Positions 62,584 through 64,000 of a DNA stretch of 64,000 bases are shown in pieces; position 1 is the stretch's first letter; every line of letters starts with the position of its first letter. This stretch comes from Polaromonas sp. JS666 (GTDB taxonomy: Bacteria; Pseudomonadota; Gammaproteobacteria; Burkholderiales; Burkholderiaceae_C): contig NZ_FNHX01000013.1 in the NCBI RefSeq assembly GCF_900103405.1, positions 1 through 64,000 on the forward strand, given 5' to 3'. A program made the translations under genes and the position numbers. The notes below the pieces were generated by a model. That model saw nothing but the letters and a program-made list of their open reading frames with translations, made no database searches and was not told the origin of the DNA.

Positions 62584-63663
62584 ATGAAAACTTCGCGCGC
62601 TCCCTGGAAGGCCATTGCCGGCATCGCCTTGCTGGCTTGCGGCGCCGCATGCGCGCAAAACGTCGCACCGAATGTCGCCGTGCCCTTCTACACCGCCGGT
62701 GATTTCATGCGCGGCGTGTATCGCTTCTGGTATGCGCCGCAAGCCGCCGCGTTTGCCGAGCAGGCCGGCGGCCTTCCCACGGCGATTTCCGCGGTCTGCG
62801 ATGCGGACGCCGGCGCGGCCACGGCGAAACTGGAGCAGGCGCGCGAACGCTGGAAAAGCAGCGCGCTTGCCTGGGACCGTTTAAGCGGCGTGCAGATAGG
62901 CCCGCTGGTGCAGCGGCGCTCGGCGCGCCAGATTGACTTCACGCCGACACGGCCCGAGCTCATCAAGCGCGCGATCCAGGCCGCGCCGCAGGACGCGACC
63001 GCCATGGAAAGCATAGGCACGCCGGCCAAGGGCCTGCCCGCACTCGAGTGGCTGCTGTGGAGCCAGCCCATCGCGCCGGCCACGCCGGCCTGCCGCTATG
63101 CGCTGCAGGTGGCGGCCGATATCCAGCGCGAAGCCGACACGCTGGCCAAAGCCTTTGGCGAACTGGCCGAGCGCCCGCCCGGCCAGGCCGAGGAAAGCCA
63201 GGGCCCCGCGATGAGCGAACTCATCAACCAGTGGACCGGCGCGCTGGAGCGATTGCGTTGGGCCGAAATGGAAAAGCCCCGCCTTGCCGGCAGCGCGCAA
63301 GGCGGCCGCAATGCCGCGGCCTATGCGCGCGGCGCCAGCGGCCAGACCGCCGCGCGCTGGGCCGCGCAATGGCAGGCGCTGCGCACGCTGGGCGCCTCGC
63401 AAGCCACCGAAGCGCCGCGTCCCGGCGCCGGCCTGGCGCCGATTGAAACCTATTTGCGCGGCCTGGGCCGCAACGAGCCGGCCGAGCTGCTGGCGCAAAG
63501 CGTGGGCAGGACCGACAAGGCACTGCAAAACATTTCGCCCGCGAACAAGGCCGGCATGACGGCCGCCGGTCGCTCACTGGCCGAGCTGAAAAAACTCACC
63601 GAGGCCGAGATCGCGCCCGCGCTGGAGGTGAGCATTGGATTTTCAGACGCCGACGGCGACTAG
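62584..63663 (+). CDS. Second imelysin-family exported protein
   Basis: A 359-residue protein with signal (MKTSRAPWKAIAGIALLACG) and the imelysin core, but the GxHxxE motif is GLPALEWLLW: the histidine is replaced by proline while the glutamate stays. It pairs with the first imelysin in the same operon, 5 nt after the di-haem gene. Such divergent second copies may have lost metal binding. Confidence 0.88.
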   Translation: MKTSRAPWKAIAGIALLACGAACAQNVAPNVAVPFYTAGDFMRGVYRFWYAPQAAAFAEQAGGLPTAISAVCDADAGAATAKLEQARERWKSSALAWDRLSGVQIGPLVQRRSARQIDFTPTRPELIKRAIQAAPQDATAMESIGTPAKGLPALEWLLWSQPIAPATPACRYALQVAADIQREADTLAKAFGELAERPPGQAEESQGPAMSELINQWTGALERLRWAEMEKPRLAGSAQGGRNAAAYARGASGQTAARWAAQWQALRTLGASQATEAPRPGAGLAPIETYLRGLGRNEPAELLAQSVGRTDKALQNISPANKAGMTAAGRSLAELKKLTEAEIAPALEVSIGFSDADGD

Positions 63664-63672
63664 GAACCCGCC

Positions 63673-64000
63673 ATGAGGAAGCTTGATGCCCTGACGAAGC
63701 TGCAGCGCCGGCAATGGCTGGCGCTGGCAGCGGCCGGCGCAAGTACCTGGCTCAAACCCGCGCTGGCGGCAGCTACCGCGACGGCCCCGCCGCAACAGCT
63801 GGCCGCCGCCTGGGAGGCAGCGCAGGGCTACCAGGTCGGCGTGCTGGCGTATCACGGCACCGCGCTCCAGGTCAGCGCGGCCCTCGACGTGCCGACGCGA
63901 GCCCACGGGGTGTGGGCCGAGCGCGGCGGCTCGCTGCTGGCGGTGGCACGCCGCCCGGGGGACTGGCTGCTGCGCTGGCGGCCCGTCAGCGAGGGCGAAA
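63673..64000 (+). CDS. DUF1513-type protein (partial, runs off window)
   Basis: Only the first 109 codons are inside the window. It opens MRKLDALTKLQRRQWLALAA, a Tat-like signal (RRQW), then QGYQVGVLAYHGTALQ and VPTRAHGVWAERGGSLLAV, matching DUF1513 proteins (predicted beta-propellers) that close imelysin operons. It starts 9 nt after the second imelysin. The C terminus is not visible. Confidence 0.8.
   Translation, partial: MRKLDALTKLQRRQWLALAAAGASTWLKPALAAATATAPPQQLAAAWEAAQGYQVGVLAYHGTALQVSAALDVPTRAHGVWAERGGSLLAVARRPGDWLLRWRPVSEGE

Noticed and set aside
59732-62668. A 978-codon open frame on the minus strand opposite the imelysin/di-haem operon
   Set aside because: Antisense of clear coding genes with family motifs; composition artefact.

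Overview
The window is high-GC (roughly two-thirds G+C by eye), densely packed bacterial chromosome with many ATGA or TGATG start/stop overlaps. Gene content and order (hemE next to priA, Gram-negative porin, OMPLA phospholipase, abundant LysE exporters, ECF/YciI cluster, imelysin/di-haem operon) point to a betaproteobacterium of the order Burkholderiales, most likely Comamonadaceae (Polaromonas/Rhodoferax/Variovorax-like). That placement is inference from families and style, not a database match. I see no tRNA, rRNA, CRISPR array, transposase or integrase gene.

Left part (1-14.3 kb). An intergenic long inverted repeat is followed by a MocR-type regulator (minus) facing a plus-strand amino-acid/metabolite export and turnover cluster: LysE, EamA, monooxygenase-like, DHCW cupin, PLP aminotransferase, LysE, GST, PhzF, VOC, LysE and threonine-dehydratase-like enzyme. 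A perfect 12-bp inverted repeat lies between the MocR gene and its neighbour. Then come a histidine phosphatase, a protein resembling Bacillus Tgl transglutaminase, a lipoprotein sugar-dehydrogenase-like beta-propeller and an Lrp regulator.

Middle (14.4-35.9 kb). Two-component system, SPFH protein with a partner, creatininase-like enzyme, B12/radical SAM protein, a DsbD/ScsB-redoxin-CoA-binding group, methyltransferase, RRM-like small protein, a GAF-PAS-PAS-GGDEF-EAL protein with a 269-bp MITE-like element just upstream of its start, then hemE and priA separated by an AT-rich gap with two DnaA-box-like sites.

Island (35.9-37.5 kb). A lower-GC insert behaves like integron gene cassettes without an integrase: a 78-bp attC-like site, matching cassette-boundary core sites, a small zinc-ribbon protein, a protein with the R-S-E signature of ADP-ribosyltransferases and a NERD-domain protein. 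This is the most unusual part of the window.

Right part (37.7-64 kb). ArsR/MFS pair; an ECF42-type sigma factor with three YciI/DGPF genes (four domains) and an SRPBCC gene, with two near-identical candidate promoters for that sigma factor; AEC transporter; a minus-strand sugar-acid operon (ABC importer, L-fuconate dehydratase, SDR, porin) under a divergent IclR regulator; rep helicase; PhnD-like binding protein; pldA; CPA1 antiporter; and a Fur-box-controlled imelysin / di-haem oxidoreductase / imelysin / DUF1513 operon that runs off the right edge.
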